NCBI GenBank assembly: GCA_024404675.1
Contig: JAKSPO010000005.1
Span: forward strand, 1-64,000
Direction: 5' to 3'
Length of the DNA stretch: 64,000 nt
Source: Lachnospiraceae bacterium
GTDB taxonomy: Bacteria; Bacillota; Clostridia; Lachnospirales; Lachnospiraceae
Shown here: one piece after another, positions 35,772 through 45,097 of the stretch
Layout: each line of letters begins with the position of its first letter
How positions within the stretch are numbered: position 1 is the stretch's first letter
The notes under the pieces: generated by a model
The model's input: the letters and a program-made list of their open reading frames with translations, nothing else
What the model was told of the DNA's origin: nothing
The model's database searches: none
Position numbers and translations under genes: made by a program

Positions 35772-37685
35772 CTAAATCAACATACCAAGGATACGATTGC
35801 TTCTTTCCATAAACTTCGTCATCGCCTCTGCATCTAACGGCTTATGTGCAAGCATCGCAAGATCGTAAAGCTGCTCACAGATGATATCCGTATTCGCCCC
35901 TGAAGGATTCTCAAATACATACTGAACAAGCGAGTTGCCGGCATTCAGCACAAGTGTCTCGTTCGTCATATCCATATCGCCGAAGTTCGACATACCGTAC
36001 ATCTTCATCATATCCTGCATTCTGCGGTTCTCCTCGGAAAGCGTGATTACCGAAGCAATTGCTGCGTTCTTAAGCTTCTCCACCTTAACCGTAAGCTTCT
36101 CCTTGCAAAGCACTCTGCGAAACAGTGCCGTAAGCGCCTCGGTCTCTTTGGCAAGCTCTTCCTCGCTTCCCTCCTCGCGAAATGCCTCTGCAACATCCGC
36201 ATCGATACGTAAGAAGCGGCAGGTGTCGTTATCCTGCTCTAGCTGCGTGATGAAGGGCTGGTCGATATTGTGGGTCATGATCAGGGCGTCGGTTCCAGCC
36301 TCCTTGAACATATTGATATACTGGCTCTGCTGGCGCTCGTCCGTAACATAATATACGGTCTTCTTCGCCTTCTCCTCGCCATCGGCCTTAGCCTCGGAAG
36401 CGTTCTCAAGATACTCGGGAAGCGTTACATACTTGCCATCAAGATTCTTATAAATGATGAAATCCTTCATCTTCTCGCAGAACTTGGTGTCCTTGAGGCA
36501 ACCAAACTTGATGAAGGGACAGATATCATCCCAGCATCGTTCGTAGCTCTCGCGCTCCGTCTTATACATACCGGAAAGCTTGTCGGCAACCTTTTTGGAA
36601 ATATAATCGCTGATCTTCTTCACAAAGCCGTCGTTCTGCAGCGCACTTCTTGATACATTCAACGGGATATCCGGGCAGTCGATGACACCCTTTAAAAGCA
36701 TCAGAAACTCTGGGATAACCTCCTTAATATTGTCGGCGATAAATACCTGGCTGTTGTAAAGCTTGATCGTTCCTTCGATGCTGTCATACTCGGTATTGAT
36801 CTTCGGAAAATACAGAATACCCTTCAGGTTGAACGGATAATCCATATTCAGATGAATCCAGAAAAGCGGCTCCTTGTAATCATGGAATACCTTACGGTAG
36901 AACTCCTTATACTCCTCCTCAGTGCACTCGCTCGGGGTATGCATGAAAAGCGGGAAGATCTCGTTAAGCGGCTCAGGCTTCTTCTCCTCCTTCGCTTCCT
37001 CGGTAGCAGTGCCGTCCTCGGAAACCTTTGCGTCAACAACCGGGCTCTCTACGGGCTTCGTCTCATCCTCAAAGAAGATCGGAACAGGCATAAAGGAGCA
37101 GTACTTCTCCAGAATCTCCTTCATACGATACTCGTTCGAGAACTCGTAGCTGTCCTCGTTCAGATAAAGCGTAATCTCAGTACCGCGCTCCGTGCGATCG
37201 GAAGCATCCATCGAGAACTCCATGCCCTCCTCGGACTCCCAGTGAACTGCCTGCGCACCGGGCTTATAGGAAAGGGTATCAATGGTAACCTTATGTGCAA
37301 CCATGAAGGCACTGTAAAAGCCAAGGCCGAAGTGTCCGATGATCTGGTCCTCGCTTGCCTTATCCTTATACTTTGCAAGGAAATCGGTTGCGCCGGAAAA
37401 TGCGATCTGGTTGATGTATTCCTCAACCTCTTCCTCCGTCATACCGATACCGTTATCGATGAAGGTAAGTGTCTTCTCCTCGGGATTGATGCGAACCGTA
37501 ATCTTCCACTCGTTATCATCCGGAAGCTCCGCCTCGCCGATGAGAGAAAGCTTCTTCAGCTTGGTAATCGCATCGCAGCCATTAGAAACCAGCTCTCTTG
37601 TAAAAATATCGTGGTCCGAATACAACCACTTCTTGATAATCGGAAAAATATTCTCCGAATTAATAGATAAACTACCCTGTTTCAT
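35772..37685 (-). CDS. htpG: Hsp90 chaperone HtpG
   Basis: 637-aa ATP-dependent chaperone. GHKL ATPase N-domain with ELVSNGCDAI, FIDNGIGMT, and HFGLGFYSAFMV; middle domain with LYFPKI and LNVSRSALQNDG; C-terminal dimerisation domain. Relative to E. coli HtpG it carries an acidic charged insertion around residues 215-245 (VVDAKVSEDGTATEEAKEEK), in the usual linker position. Preceded by a sigma-A promoter and CIRCE, so likely HrcA-controlled heat-shock expression. Confidence 0.96.
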   Translation of the reverse strand: MKQGSLSINSENIFPIIKKWLYSDHDIFTRELVSNGCDAITKLKKLSLIGEAELPDDNEWKITVRINPEEKTLTFIDNGIGMTEEEVEEYINQIAFSGATDFLAKYKDKASEDQIIGHFGLGFYSAFMVAHKVTIDTLSYKPGAQAVHWESEEGMEFSMDASDRTERGTEITLYLNEDSYEFSNEYRMKEILEKYCSFMPVPIFFEDETKPVESPVVDAKVSEDGTATEEAKEEKKPEPLNEIFPLFMHTPSECTEEEYKEFYRKVFHDYKEPLFWIHLNMDYPFNLKGILYFPKINTEYDSIEGTIKLYNSQVFIADNIKEVIPEFLMLLKGVIDCPDIPLNVSRSALQNDGFVKKISDYISKKVADKLSGMYKTERESYERCWDDICPFIKFGCLKDTKFCEKMKDFIIYKNLDGKYVTLPEYLENASEAKADGEEKAKKTVYYVTDERQQSQYINMFKEAGTDALIMTHNIDQPFITQLEQDNDTCRFLRIDADVAEAFREEGSEEELAKETEALTALFRRVLCKEKLTVKVEKLKNAAIASVITLSEENRRMQDMMKMYGMSNFGDMDMTNETLVLNAGNSLVQYVFENPSGANTDIICEQLYDLAMLAHKPLDAEAMTKFMERSNRILGMLI

Positions 37686-37733
37686 AACATATACTCCGTT
37701 TCTTCACAGCTTATTGCCCTGTCGGCATTAACA

Positions 37734-37762
37734 AGTATAGCCCCCGTAAAAACAAATGTCAA
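37734..37762 (-). promoter_or_regulatory. Promoter of htpG
   Basis: -35 TTGACA (37757-37762), 17-bp spacer, -10 TATACT (37734-37739). A strong consensus promoter. Confidence 0.85.
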
Positions 37763-37769
37763 TAGAAAA

Positions 37770-37796
37770 TTAGCACTCGGCGTAACCGAGTGCTAA
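37770..37796. promoter_or_regulatory. CIRCE operator (HrcA site)
   Basis: Perfect TTAGCACTC-N9-GAGTGCTAA, the CIRCE consensus bound by the HrcA repressor. It lies 7 bp upstream of the htpG -35, instead of the usual downstream position. It may also act as a hairpin ending the TraX-like gene transcript. Confidence 0.95.
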
Positions 37797-37811
37797 CAAT
37801 CGTCCTATCAA

Positions 37812-38861
37812 TCATGTATTCTGCGAAACGAACAGAATCATTCCTGCAAATGTGGTGCAGGCGATGATGGTTGCGTACGCAACGTAAAATGCGTATTTTA
37901 CGCGAGGTTTGCTTTCAAGAAGACGTCCTTCGCTACCGTCGTACAACCAGTAGAGAACCGCGGGAAATGCACCGCCGATTGCATAGAAGACACGTCCGTA
38001 GGTCGGTCCCGAAATCGAGCAGAAGGTTAATCCGATGATACCTGCCGAAAGGGCACGAAGCTTAGGCTGCTTTCTGAAAAGCACCGACGGGAAGGCTATC
38101 ATCAGCGCAAGAATCGGCGACTCTAAAAGCTTCATCCCCTGTGCAAGTGCGCAGAGCGGTACGCCGATTATCAGAATCAGAATCAGGAGCGAACTGTATA
38201 AAGCCTTCTTTCCGTTCGGAATACTTCTGAAATCCGTATTGATATTCCTCATCACAAGATCCATCAGCCATACAAACAAAAGGATGAGTAAAAGGGTGAA
38301 CAGAAAGTTTAGCATCGGCGCTTCCTGCCATTTGAAGATATACTGAAACTGTGCTTCTTCGGAAAGCTCTTCAAACGGCGAGATGTGCTTATTATGCATT
38401 GCAGCGATTCGACCGCACTCCACTTCACTCAGATAGAAATAGGGAAGCTGCGCCAGAATACCGAAGAACACAAGGCGTCCGATGTATCCGGCTCTGCTCT
38501 TCGTTTTGTAATAGGTTTCTACGCACAGAAATACTGCGAGCGGAATCGCCATATTGCCGATACCCCGAAGAATGCTTCGGCCGTTGTCCACCGGATCGAA
38601 CATCACGAGTGCCAGGCAGCCGCAGGTCGTTGCCATAAGAAGGAATACCTTTAAGGTGAAACGGTTCAGGCTAAGCTCCTCGAAAAACCGAACGAAACGA
38701 TTCTTCGGCTTCTCCGTGGTTACAACTTCGGTCTCCTTTTGGTACAGCTGCTTTCTTCTCGCATCTCTCGAGAGCTTCTTCTCTCCCTCCGCTACCGCAG
38801 GGGTATACGGATTATTCTTCCGCTGCTTTTTCTTTTTTTCGCTTTGATTTGACTGTGACAT
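37812..38861 (-). CDS. TraX-family integral membrane protein
   Basis: 349-aa protein with a charged 60-aa cytoplasmic N-terminus (KKKKQRKNN) and about eight membrane helices. The stretch GIGNMAIPLAVFLCVETYYKTKSRAGYIGRLVFFG matches the TraX pattern (acyltransferase-like; F-pilin acetylation in the namesake). Start at 38861 has GAGGAG at 5 nt. It begins inside the last 50 bp of the GH13 gene in another frame, so the two are translationally linked. Substrate unknown; a cell-surface acylation role is inference. Confidence 0.7.
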   Translation of the reverse strand: MSQSNQSEKKKKQRKNNPYTPAVAEGEKKLSRDARRKQLYQKETEVVTTEKPKNRFVRFFEELSLNRFTLKVFLLMATTCGCLALVMFDPVDNGRSILRGIGNMAIPLAVFLCVETYYKTKSRAGYIGRLVFFGILAQLPYFYLSEVECGRIAAMHNKHISPFEELSEEAQFQYIFKWQEAPMLNFLFTLLLILLFVWLMDLVMRNINTDFRSIPNGKKALYSSLLILILIIGVPLCALAQGMKLLESPILALMIAFPSVLFRKQPKLRALSAGIIGLTFCSISGPTYGRVFYAIGGAFPAVLYWLYDGSEGRLLESKPRVKYAFYVAYATIIACTTFAGMILFVSQNT

Positions 38862-40782
38862 GATTCTCCTCACTTTGCAGTACTGCTATCGTTCTGGGCG
38901 GAACGGTGATCCGGTTGTCCTTAATCTCGGGCTTCCAGTCGGCATCGGTCGCAATCACCGGCTTCCAGCACTGATTGCCCGGAAGAAGCGGGATTTCAAA
39001 GGTCTGCTCTTCCCAGTACATATTAAACATCAGATAAAAGGACGCATCCTTCTCGGTTCGGTTCTTGAGTGCGAACGCTCCTCCGAGCAGAATTCCGACG
39101 CTACGATTATACGGGCTGTCGTCTCTTCTCCAGGCCGACTTGCCGTGCACGGAATAATCCGGGCAGCCACAAGACAGGTAATCCGTTCCCTTTAACATAA
39201 GCGGATTATGTAATACCGGGTGCGCCGCACGAAGCGCAGCGGCAGCCTTGACAAACTCTGTAAGCTCTGTATTCTTCCTTGCTTCCTTCCAGGAAAGCCA
39301 CCCCATCGGGTTATCCTGACAGTAGGCATTGTTGTTGCCGTCCTGTGTGTTTCCGAACTCATCGCCCGCAAGAAGCATCGGGACACCCTGCGAAAGAAAC
39401 ATCGTAAGTATCGCATTCTTCTTCATTCGAAGTCTCAGGTCACGCACCTTCTTCCGTCGGTCCGGTCCCTCAGCACCGCAGTTCCAGCTGAAGTTGTATT
39501 CGTTGCCGTCGCGGCCGTTCTCGCCATTGGCTTCGTTATGCTTCACATCGTACATATAAAGGTCATTTAACGTAAAGCCGTTATGGTCGGTAATATAGTT
39601 GATTACCGCCGAGCGGTCGGGATGTCTTATGATACGGCCGGCAAATGCCCCCGCCATCCCTTCATCACTCTTCAGAAATCTTCTGACATCGGTACGGAAG
39701 CCGTCATGAAACTCTGCAAGCGTAACCATCGTCGGCACACTGTCCTTCCGGTACACCGATGCGATATCCCAGTTGTTGCCGATCAACTTCGTGCCGGACA
39801 GATACGGGTCGCCCGCAAGAAGGAGCGGGTCGGTCTGCTCGGTATTGATGCGAAAGCCGTCGATATGGTATTCCTTCACCCAGAAGCGAAGCGCATCCAC
39901 GAAAAGCGAGCGGTTGGTTCCCGCAGGAACATTCATCTCCATCAGAACCTCAATGCCCTTTGCATGAAGTCTTCGAACCATCTGCTTGAACTCCGCATCC
40001 GCACGACTCGGATCAGCTGCGTAGGAGGCCTTCGGCGCAAAGAAGAAATAGTGGTCCGAATAGCCCCAGTAATTCACGCGGTAGCGGCGTCCCTGGTCCG
40101 AGGGAGTCGCCTGTTCCTCAATGGTATCATCTATATTCCTGTATGTACTACTCTTGTAGAATGAGCTCGCGGTAAATGCAGGTACGCCTTCCTCAATCCC
40201 GGGCTCTTCTACCTCGTTAAACTCAGTACACGGCATCAGAAGGACTGCATTGATACCAAGCTCCTTCATATAATCCGCCTTCTCCGCAACGCCGAGATAG
40301 GTGCCCTTATGGGTGACGCCGGCGGTCATCGAAAAGCCGCGCACATGGAGCTTATAAAGTACCATATCCGCATAGCTTACCTGCGGGCGGCGATCCTCCT
40401 GCCAGGAGAAATCATGAAATCTTGCGAAAGCGCGAAGTCCCCTCCGCTCTGCTTTCGTAAGCTTCTTTCCGAAGTCGCCACGTCCCACTACAAGCTTTGC
40501 ATACGGATCGAGAAAACGCTCTCCCTTTGCCTCATACAGATAGGTACGGTTTCGATTCGTATCCGCAACCTTTACCGAATAAATATCTCCGTAACGATCC
40601 TCTTCGTTCATGACAATGCTGTAAAGCGGCTGCTTCTCCCGATTGTCAAAAACATGCAGCGTTACCTCGCTGACTCCGGGCACCGCTACGGCATAATTCA
40701 TATACCGTCCCATTATGCTTGTACCAAGAATCGACGGATCCCCCGCAAGGACCGAAACCTTCTCTTCTCCCAATACTTTCAT
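38812..40782 (-). CDS. GH13 isoamylase/GlgX homologue with catalytic residues replaced
   Basis: 656-aa protein with the architecture of glycogen debranching GlgX/isoamylase: N-terminal beta domain (to about 110), TIM barrel and C-terminal beta domain. Conserved GlgX text is seen (YKLHVRGFS, KHNEANGENGRDG, FSWNCGAEGP, LLAGDEFGNTQDGNNNAYCQD). But catalytic positions are changed: nucleophile Asp in GFRxD is Asn313 (GFRINTE), acid/base Glu of EPWD is Asn336 (GNNWD), third Asp of HDGF is Asn401 (HNGF), and region I lacks DVVYNH (EMNVPAG). It is probably catalytically inactive but retains the fold, perhaps binding glycogen or a protein. glgB is 5 kb upstream on the same strand. Confidence 0.85.
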   Translation of the reverse strand: MKVLGEEKVSVLAGDPSILGTSIMGRYMNYAVAVPGVSEVTLHVFDNREKQPLYSIVMNEEDRYGDIYSVKVADTNRNRTYLYEAKGERFLDPYAKLVVGRGDFGKKLTKAERRGLRAFARFHDFSWQEDRRPQVSYADMVLYKLHVRGFSMTAGVTHKGTYLGVAEKADYMKELGINAVLLMPCTEFNEVEEPGIEEGVPAFTASSFYKSSTYRNIDDTIEEQATPSDQGRRYRVNYWGYSDHYFFFAPKASYAADPSRADAEFKQMVRRLHAKGIEVLMEMNVPAGTNRSLFVDALRFWVKEYHIDGFRINTEQTDPLLLAGDPYLSGTKLIGNNWDIASVYRKDSVPTMVTLAEFHDGFRTDVRRFLKSDEGMAGAFAGRIIRHPDRSAVINYITDHNGFTLNDLYMYDVKHNEANGENGRDGNEYNFSWNCGAEGPDRRKKVRDLRLRMKKNAILTMFLSQGVPMLLAGDEFGNTQDGNNNAYCQDNPMGWLSWKEARKNTELTEFVKAAAALRAAHPVLHNPLMLKGTDYLSCGCPDYSVHGKSAWRRDDSPYNRSVGILLGGAFALKNRTEKDASFYLMFNMYWEEQTFEIPLLPGNQCWKPVIATDADWKPEIKDNRITVPPRTIAVLQSEENHVTVKSKRKKEKAAEE

Positions 40783-40822
40783 ACCGATACACTCCTAAAA
40801 ATCGGTCAATCCCCAAGGGAGC

Positions 40823-42478
40823 TTACTGCTCCTCCTGGGCCTCAACCTCTTCCTCTTCCACTACAACGGTAAGCTTCTGACGCTTTCTAGCCATCTCATC
40901 GCTTGCAAGGTACTCGTCGTAGGTCGTTACCTTATCAATGAGGGTGCCGTCCGGAACGACCTCCATGATACGGTTGGCTACCGTCTGAATGAACTGATGG
41001 TCCAGTGCGGTGAACAATGCAACGCCCGGAAACTTGATCAGGCCGTTATTCAAGGCGGTGATGGATTCCATGTCAAGGTGGTTCGTAGGCTCGTCAAGAA
41101 TCAGGACATTTGCCCCCATGATCATCATCTTCGAAAGCATAACACGCACGCGCTCACCACCGGAAAGGACATTGACGGACTTCACACCGTCATCGCCTGC
41201 GAAAAGCATTCTGCCGAGGAAGCCGCGGACATAGGTAACATCCTTCTCAGGCGAGAAGGGCATCAGGAAATCAACAATTGCCTCGTCGCCGCGGAACAGC
41301 TCGGTGTTGTCCTTCGGGAAGTATGCCTGCGTCGTGGTAACGCCCCATTTTACTTCACCGGAATCGGGCTCCATCTCGCCCGCAAGAATCTTAAACAAAG
41401 CCGTAGTTGCCAGTGTGTTGCCGCCGACAAATGCGATCTTGTCCTCTCGGCCGACTACGAAGGAAATATCATCCAAAAGCTTTACGCCGTCAATCGTCTT
41501 GGAGACATGGGAAACGGTAAGCACTTCGTTTCCAATCTCACGAGCGGGACGGAAATCGATGTAGGGGTATTTTCTGCTGGACGGACGAATGTCGTCAAGC
41601 TCAATCTTCTCAAGAGCACGCTTTCTGGAGGTTGCCTGCTTGGATTTGGAAGCATTGGCCGAGAAACGCTGAATGAATTCCTGGAGCTCCTTGATCTTCT
41701 CCTCCTTCTTGCGGTTTGCTTCCTTCATCTGCTTGATCATCAGCTGGCTGGACTCGTACCAGAAATCGTAGTTGCCGGCGTAAAGCTGAATCTTTGCATA
41801 GTCGATATCTGCAATATGTGTGCAGACCTTGTTAAGGAAGTAACGGTCATGGCTGACTACGATGACGGTGTTGTCAAAGTTGATGAGGAATTCCTCAAGC
41901 CAGTTGATTGCATCCAGATCCAGGTGGTTGGTAGGCTCGTCGAGAAGAAGAATGTCCGGATTACCGAACAAAGCCTGCGCAAGCAGTACCTTCACCTTGT
42001 CGTTACCGTTCAGCTCGCTCATCATGGAATAATGAATCGAGGTATCAATTCCGAGACCGTTTAAAAGCGTTGCTGCATCCGACTCGGCTTCCCATCCGTT
42101 CAGCTCGGCGAACTCGGTCTCGAGCTCACTTGCCTTGATGCCGTCCTCCTCGCTGAAGTCCTCCTTCGCGTAGATGGCATCCTTCTCCTGCATAATATCG
42201 TAAAGGCGCTTGTTACCCATAATTACGGTGTCAAGAACATTGTACGCATCGTATTTGAAGTGGTCCTGCTGCAAAAAGGAAAGTCTCTGGCCGGGTGTGA
42301 TAACAACCTCACCCTTGCTCGGCTCAAGCTGTCCGTTCAGGATCTTTAAGAAGGTGGACTTTCCGGCGCCGTTGGCACCGATAATTCCGTAGCAGTTTCC
42401 TTCGGTGAACTTAATATTAACATCCTCGAAAAGAGCCTTCTTTCCGATTCGTAAGGTAACATTACATGCCTGTATCAT
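40823..42478 (-). CDS. ABC-F family ATPase
   Basis: 551-aa soluble protein with two ABC domains joined by a charged linker (about 235-300) and no membrane segments: Walker A IIGANGAGKST, Walker B ILLLDEPTNHLDLD, second Walker A-like GGNTLATTALF (degenerate), Walker B LILDEPTNHLDME. YbiT-like. ABC-F proteins act on the ribosome in translation or antibiotic protection; specific role not decidable. The degenerate second P-loop is a peculiarity worth noting. GGAG ribosome site. Confidence 0.9.
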   Translation of the reverse strand: MIQACNVTLRIGKKALFEDVNIKFTEGNCYGIIGANGAGKSTFLKILNGQLEPSKGEVVITPGQRLSFLQQDHFKYDAYNVLDTVIMGNKRLYDIMQEKDAIYAKEDFSEEDGIKASELETEFAELNGWEAESDAATLLNGLGIDTSIHYSMMSELNGNDKVKVLLAQALFGNPDILLLDEPTNHLDLDAINWLEEFLINFDNTVIVVSHDRYFLNKVCTHIADIDYAKIQLYAGNYDFWYESSQLMIKQMKEANRKKEEKIKELQEFIQRFSANASKSKQATSRKRALEKIELDDIRPSSRKYPYIDFRPAREIGNEVLTVSHVSKTIDGVKLLDDISFVVGREDKIAFVGGNTLATTALFKILAGEMEPDSGEVKWGVTTTQAYFPKDNTELFRGDEAIVDFLMPFSPEKDVTYVRGFLGRMLFAGDDGVKSVNVLSGGERVRVMLSKMMIMGANVLILDEPTNHLDMESITALNNGLIKFPGVALFTALDHQFIQTVANRIMEVVPDGTLIDKVTTYDEYLASDEMARKRQKLTVVVEEEEVEAQEEQ

Positions 42479-42531
42479 AGTCTGTCTCCAATCAAAAGAT
42501 AATACTGAGCCACATTAGCCCATACTATTAT

Positions 42532-42560
42532 AGTTTATCATACCGCCCGCACATTTGCAA
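42532..42560 (-). promoter_or_regulatory. Promoter of the ABC-F gene
   Basis: -35 TTGCAA (42555-42560), 17-bp spacer, -10 TAAACT (42532-42537). A second TATAAT overlaps a few bases downstream. Confidence 0.6.
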
Positions 42561-42661
42561 GCAGGAAGCGAAGGCTTCCGGGCAAGTCCGCCTCTCTCTG
42601 AGATCTTTCGGGCATCGAAAAATGCCCGAATAATTTTTTAAAAAATATTCAAATGTTGCAA

Positions 42662-42690
42662 CAGTTTTGCAACACACCGTGTTATATAAT
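42662..42690 (+). promoter_or_regulatory. Promoter of the structured RNA
   Basis: Perfect -10 TATAAT (42685-42690). At 17-bp spacing the -35 is weak (CAGTTT at 42662). TTGCAA repeats lie around it. Confidence 0.5.
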
Positions 42691-42696
42691 GCAATC

Positions 42697-42913
42697 AAGA
42701 TAAACGAAGGGCGTCACCCAAGCAAGTCGGCGACATTACCCCAAAACTCCCGCGCGAACTACCGAAACCCAATTTCAACCTTTAGTTTCGCCGCCGATTT
42801 GATCGTCTTTTGTTTAGGCTAACCCCCAATAAGGCAAGCAATTGCCGATGTGTTATTCATCACACAAAACCCTTAACCGCTATGGACCCCCAATCCATAG
42901 CGGTATTTTCTTT
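42697..42913 (+). ncRNA. Stand-alone structured RNA of unknown class
   Basis: About 217-nt transcript inferred from a consensus -10 just upstream and an intrinsic terminator at its end, with no usable ORF. Long-range pairing is visible: TAAACGAAGGGCG (42701-42713) with CGTCTTTTGTTTA (42804-42816), AAGTCGGCG (42724-42732) with CGCCGATTT (42792-42800), and CGAAAC with GTTTCG inside. A TGTG/CACA hairpin region and the terminator follow. Size and architecture fit a housekeeping or regulatory RNA such as 6S RNA or a raiA-type RNA, but I cannot name it. It fills most of the 499-bp gene-free stretch 42479-42977. Confidence 0.6.
42877..42913 (+). terminator. Terminator of the structured RNA
   Basis: Stem CCGCTATGGA / TCCATAGCGG with a 7-nt loop followed by TATTTTCTTTG. 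Confidence 0.9.
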
Positions 42914-42931
42914 GTTCTGTAAAATCGACGC

Positions 42932-42964
42932 AAAAAGGGCAGGAAGCTTACCCTCCTGCCCTTT
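42932..42964 (-). terminator. Terminator of glnN
   Basis: Minus-strand stem AAAGGGCAGGA / TCCTGCCCTTT with a 9-nt loop, T's following. Located 14 bp past the glnN stop; facing the structured RNA terminator. Confidence 0.9.
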
Positions 42965-42977
42965 CATTCTTTCATTA

Positions 42978-45083
42978 TCAGATTTCGTAAAGCATCTCTG
43001 CGTAGGTCGGTACCGGCCAGAGCTCACGATCAACAATCGTCTCGAGCTCATCAATCGGTCTTCTCAGCGCATCCATCGCAGGCACAACTACCTCATGGAA
43101 GAACACTGCCGTCTCGCGTCCGCTCTTCTTCTCCACAGCAGCCTCATCCACACGCTGCAGCTCGTTCAGTGCATTCTGCGCCTCCGCAAGCAGATTGGAG
43201 GTCTTCGCCAGAAGCTGCTCCTGTACAGTCGTATTGATTCTTCCGCCCACAGCCTTTACCTCGTTGATGGACTTCGCAAGCGAGGTCACATACTTGATAA
43301 CCGAGGGAATGAACTTGGTTGCGGACATGGAAATCATCGTTCTTGCCTCGATATTGATTTCCTTTGCATAGATTTCATAATCAATCTCGGCACGGCTCTT
43401 TAACTCGGTTGCAGACAGGACATTCTGTCTTGTGAACACCTCAATCGCCTTGTCCGTCGTATACGCAGGAATCGCATCCACCATAGAGCGAAGGTTCGGA
43501 AGGCCTCTTCTTGCCGCTTCCTCTACCCACTCCTTCGCATAGCCGTTTCCGTTGAAGATGATCCGCTCATGCTCTGCTAAGGACTCCTTGATCAGATTAT
43601 GAACGCCCTGCTCGAAGTTCTCCTCCTTCTCAAGTCTGTCGGCGAACTTCATCAGTGTATCCGCAACAATGGTATTGAGTACCGTATTGGCATCCGCAAT
43701 AGACATCGAGGAGCCTACGGAACGGAACTCAAACTTATTACCGGTAAATGCGAACGGGCTCGTACGGTTACGGTCTGTCGCGTCACGTCCGATTGACGGA
43801 AGCGTGGATACACCGGTATACAGGCGACCGGCCTTCTTCAGATGTGCAGCCTCACCGGTTTCGATTAACTGCGTCACAACATCATCTAACTGCTCACCGA
43901 GGAATACAGAGATAATTGCCGGCGGTGCCTCATTGCCACCGAGACGACGGTCATTGCCGGGTGTCGATGCGGAAAGGCGAACCAGATCTGCGTGGGTATC
44001 TACTGCCTCAAGCACTGCTGCCAGAAACAGAAGAAACTGAATATTTTCATTCGGTGTCTTGCCGGGATTCAGTAGATTCTTTCCGGTGTCCGTAACAAGC
44101 GACCAGTTATTGTGCTTACCGGAGCCGTTCACACCTGCGAAGGGCTTCTCGTGAAGCAGGCACTCGAGTCCGTGACGCTTTGCCACCTTCTTCATGCACT
44201 CCATCGTCAGCTGGTTATGGTCGGTTGCAATATTTACAGAGGAATATACCGGCGCAAGCTCATGCTGCGCGGGAGCCACCTCGTTGTGCTGCGTTTTTGC
44301 ATAGATGCCAAGCTTCCAGAGCTCGCGGTTCAGCTCCTTCATGAAAGCTGCCACACGCTCCTTCAGACTTCCGAAATAATGGTCATCCATCTCCTGTCCT
44401 TTGGGAGGCTTTGCACCAAAAAGCGTCGTACCGGTGAACAGAAGGTCCTCACGCTTCATATAGGAGCGATGGTCCACAAGGAAATACTCCTGCTCTGCGC
44501 CGACCGATACCTCAACCTTCTTCACCTCGGTCTGTCCGAACAGATGCAGTACACGGGTTGCCTGCTTGCTGATTGCTTCCATCGAACGAAGAAGCGGGGT
44601 TTTCATATCAAGTGCTTCGCCGGTATAAGAGCAGAATGCGGTCGGAATGCAAAGCGTTACGCCTGCTGCATCCTCACGAAGAAATGCCGGGGAGGTGTAA
44701 TCCCATGCTGTGTAGCCTCTTGCCTCAAAGGTTGCGCGAAGGCCGCCACTCGGGAAGGAGGACGCATCGGGCTCACCCTTAATCAGTTCCTTACCGGAGA
44801 ACTCCATCAATACCTTGCCGCACGGTGCGGGTGTGATAAAGGAATCATGCTTTTCGGCAGTAATACCGGTCATCGGCTGAAACCAATGCGTATAATGCGT
44901 CGCACCGCGCTCGATTGCCCAGTCCTTCATTGCTCCCGCAATAATATCCGCAACGTCTCTATCAAGCGTCTCGCCATCCTCCATTGCCCTTTTCCAGGCC
45001 ATGAAAGCCTCCTCGGGAAGGCGCTCCTTCATCACGGTCTCATTGAATACATCCATTCCGAAAATGTCTGTCAAGCGTTCCAT
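42978..45083 (-). CDS. glnN: Glutamine synthetase type III
   Basis: 701-aa GSIII, which ligates ammonia to glutamate with ATP. Characteristic elements: [54 protein letters not shown]. Length is typical of type III and much longer than GSI. Start at 45083 has AGGAG at 6 nt; an ATG at 45098 overlapping the mscS stop lacks a site. Last gene of the yesL-glgB-mscS-glnN unit. Confidence 0.95.
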   Translation of the reverse strand: MERLTDIFGMDVFNETVMKERLPEEAFMAWKRAMEDGETLDRDVADIIAGAMKDWAIERGATHYTHWFQPMTGITAEKHDSFITPAPCGKVLMEFSGKELIKGEPDASSFPSGGLRATFEARGYTAWDYTSPAFLREDAAGVTLCIPTAFCSYTGEALDMKTPLLRSMEAISKQATRVLHLFGQTEVKKVEVSVGAEQEYFLVDHRSYMKREDLLFTGTTLFGAKPPKGQEMDDHYFGSLKERVAAFMKELNRELWKLGIYAKTQHNEVAPAQHELAPVYSSVNIATDHNQLTMECMKKVAKRHGLECLLHEKPFAGVNGSGKHNNWSLVTDTGKNLLNPGKTPNENIQFLLFLAAVLEAVDTHADLVRLSASTPGNDRRLGGNEAPPAIISVFLGEQLDDVVTQLIETGEAAHLKKAGRLYTGVSTLPSIGRDATDRNRTSPFAFTGNKFEFRSVGSSMSIADANTVLNTIVADTLMKFADRLEKEENFEQGVHNLIKESLAEHERIIFNGNGYAKEWVEEAARRGLPNLRSMVDAIPAYTTDKAIEVFTRQNVLSATELKSRAEIDYEIYAKEINIEARTMISMSATKFIPSVIKYVTSLAKSINEVKAVGGRINTTVQEQLLAKTSNLLAEAQNALNELQRVDEAAVEKKSGRETAVFFHEVVVPAMDALRRPIDELETIVDRELWPVPTYAEMLYEI

Positions 45084-45097
45084 AAAAGCTCCTGTCA

